From assembly GCA_003520105.1 (NCBI GenBank), contig DOVL01000120.1, positions 1 to 5,627 on the forward strand: a stretch of 5,627 nt of DNA, given 5' to 3'. This document shows, piece by piece, positions 4,744 to 5,627 of this stretch (the first letter of the stretch is position 1; the number at the start of each line of letters is the position of its first letter). The notes under the pieces are model-generated. The model was not told the origin of the DNA. It ran no database searches and was given only the letters and a program-made list of their open reading frames with translations. This DNA is from Lachnospiraceae bacterium. GTDB taxonomy: Bacteria; Bacillota; Clostridia; Lachnospirales; Lachnospiraceae. Position numbers and translations under genes: made by a program.

Positions 4744-5627
4744 TCATGAGAGTTCATTTTCGATGAATAGGCTTCTCATAAGAGCCAGATCGAAGGCATC
4801 GAAATGATCGTCCTCACACAGGTCACCGGCCTGCCAGCAGGGGAGACTGCCGTTGCCGAGCAGAAATTGCTGAGCGGTCACAATATCAGCGATATTGAAT
4901 AAACCGTCGCTGTTCACATCACCTTTTACAGTGTCGCTATGTGGGATATCCGGAGAGGAGGGGAGATTCTTATATACAGTTTCATACATAGTTTCTGCCC
5001 AGAATTTACGCATAGCCTCATAGCCTTCAGAATTCGGATGAACTCCGTCATTGCTTAGTCCCCAGGTATTTTCACGGAAAAACGCATCAAAATCCGGACC
5101 GTGGACGAGTTTATCGCCGTATTCATCGTAAAGCTTGTCGATCATTGCGTTATAGTAGCCGGTATTGCTGCCCACATCCTTATTTGTGGAGAACGGTATC
5201 TTTGGAAGAACAGGTATCTTGCCGGCTTTAAGGACGGCATCGATCATATATTTTGTGTTCTCGTAATAGCTCTGAGTGTTATTGGGATTGCCCCAGCAGT
5301 CATTGGTGCCGTATGCGATGCTCACATAGGTTGCAGGGCAGGTGCTCAGCCATTTATCGATATTCTCTTTTCCGTCACGGCTTGTAGTACCGCCGATACC
5401 GCCGTTTTCCTGAGCAGGGAAGAATCTGCTGTCGATCTGATTTACAAAATTAGCGAAGCTTGTACCGTAAGCATTCACCATACCGCCGGCAGTAATGGAA
5501 TCTCCGAAAAAGATCCAGCTGTCAGCGAATCCGCTTGAAATATCGTGGATATCGAGATTAAGACTGACATTGCTGCCGTTAGCCTTAGTAACTACCATGC
5601 GGATCCAGTTATAGCCCTCCATATCGA
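4744..5627 (-). CDS. SGNH/GDSL esterase with C-terminal dockerin (5' end beyond the window)
   Basis: The frame stays open to the window edge, so the protein is N-terminally incomplete; numbering is from the Met codon at 5622, which is probably internal. Residues 1-30 (YNWIRMVVTKANGSNVSLNL) look like the end of a beta-sandwich domain placed before the catalytic domain. The SGNH hydrolase domain follows: block I FFGDSITAGG with nucleophile S42, block II Gly in NGGIGG (73-78), block III GTND (105-108), and block V DGVHP with D192 and H195 completing the triad. Such enzymes deacetylate hemicellulose or pectin; the exact substrate is not readable. A short linker leads to a type I dockerin at about 233-290. 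Loop 1 has D235, N237, D239 and D246; loop 2 has D267, D271, D275 and D278, with Cys269 at the usual Asn position. It should therefore be secreted and cellulosome-bound. It is convergent with the CotH gene and shares its terminator. Confidence 0.9.
   Translation of the reverse strand, partial: DMEGYNWIRMVVTKANGSNVSLNLDIHDISSGFADSWIFFGDSITAGGMVNAYGTSFANFVNQIDSRFFPAQENGGIGGTTSRDGKENIDKWLSTCPATYVSIAYGTNDCWGNPNNTQSYYENTKYMIDAVLKAGKIPVLPKIPFSTNKDVGSNTGYYNAMIDKLYDEYGDKLVHGPDFDAFFRENTWGLSNDGVHPNSEGYEAMRKFWAETMYETVYKNLPSSPDIPHSDTVKGDVNSDGLFNIADIVTAQQFLLGNGSLPCWQAGDLCEDDHFDAFDLALMRSLFIENELS

Noticed and set aside
5101..5538. Plus-strand open frame of 145 codons
   Set aside because: It lies fully antisense to the SGNH catalytic domain, which has all its motifs in frame. 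No ribosome binding site or recognisable domain was seen.
1..5627. CRISPR arrays, tRNA or rRNA genes, riboswitches
   Set aside because: No regularly spaced repeats with unique spacers, no cloverleaf with conserved TTCGA arm, no rRNA sequence, and no long structured leader were seen on either strand.

Overview
The window looks like chromosomal DNA from a rumen- or gut-type Ruminococcus (Oscillospiraceae, Bacillota), close to the R. albus / R. flavefaciens style of genome. The evidence is two secreted proteins with type I dockerin modules of the spacing and wording seen in that genus, strong AGGAGG ribosome binding sites, moderate GC content, and a Thr-rich linker typical of clostridial cellulosome proteins. 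The species assignment is inference from protein style, not from a marker gene.

Layout. Positions 1-40 hold a short palindromic element, possibly the end of a mobile or miniature element. A plus-strand pair follows: a CPBP-family (Abi/Rce1-like) membrane protease (80-973) and an ECF-type RNA polymerase sigma factor (1024-1575). After the sigma gene come a well-placed ribosome binding site and a 12-codon reading frame with no ATG, which may be the stump of a lost partner gene, and then a strong terminator (1642-1670). The stretch 1671-1783 shows nothing I can name. At 1784-1812 there are three exact TTTAAGA heptamers with an 11-bp period, the layout of an OmpR/PhoB-type regulator site, just upstream of the largest gene.

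That gene (1878-4643) encodes a secreted protein of about 921 residues. In order it has a signal peptide, an N-terminal dockerin, a Thr-rich linker, a Cthe_2159-like beta-helix carbohydrate-binding domain and a CotH-type kinase domain, with a Phe-Gly-Gly repeat tract set into the CotH C-terminus. It is followed by a second copy of the palindromic element and a bidirectional hairpin terminator (4688-4724). Convergent to it, on the minus strand, is a gene running off the right edge (4744-5627) for an SGNH/GDSL esterase with a C-terminal dockerin.

How they may work together. The two dockerin proteins would be exported and plugged into a cellulosome scaffold. The esterase would remove acyl groups from plant polysaccharide, and the CotH protein may bind polysaccharide and phosphorylate a protein on or near the complex. 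The protease and sigma factor form a separate unit, possibly for envelope stress or signalling. No sequence evidence ties them to the dockerin genes. The most interesting item is the dockerin/beta-helix/CotH protein with its 11-bp-phased upstream repeats.
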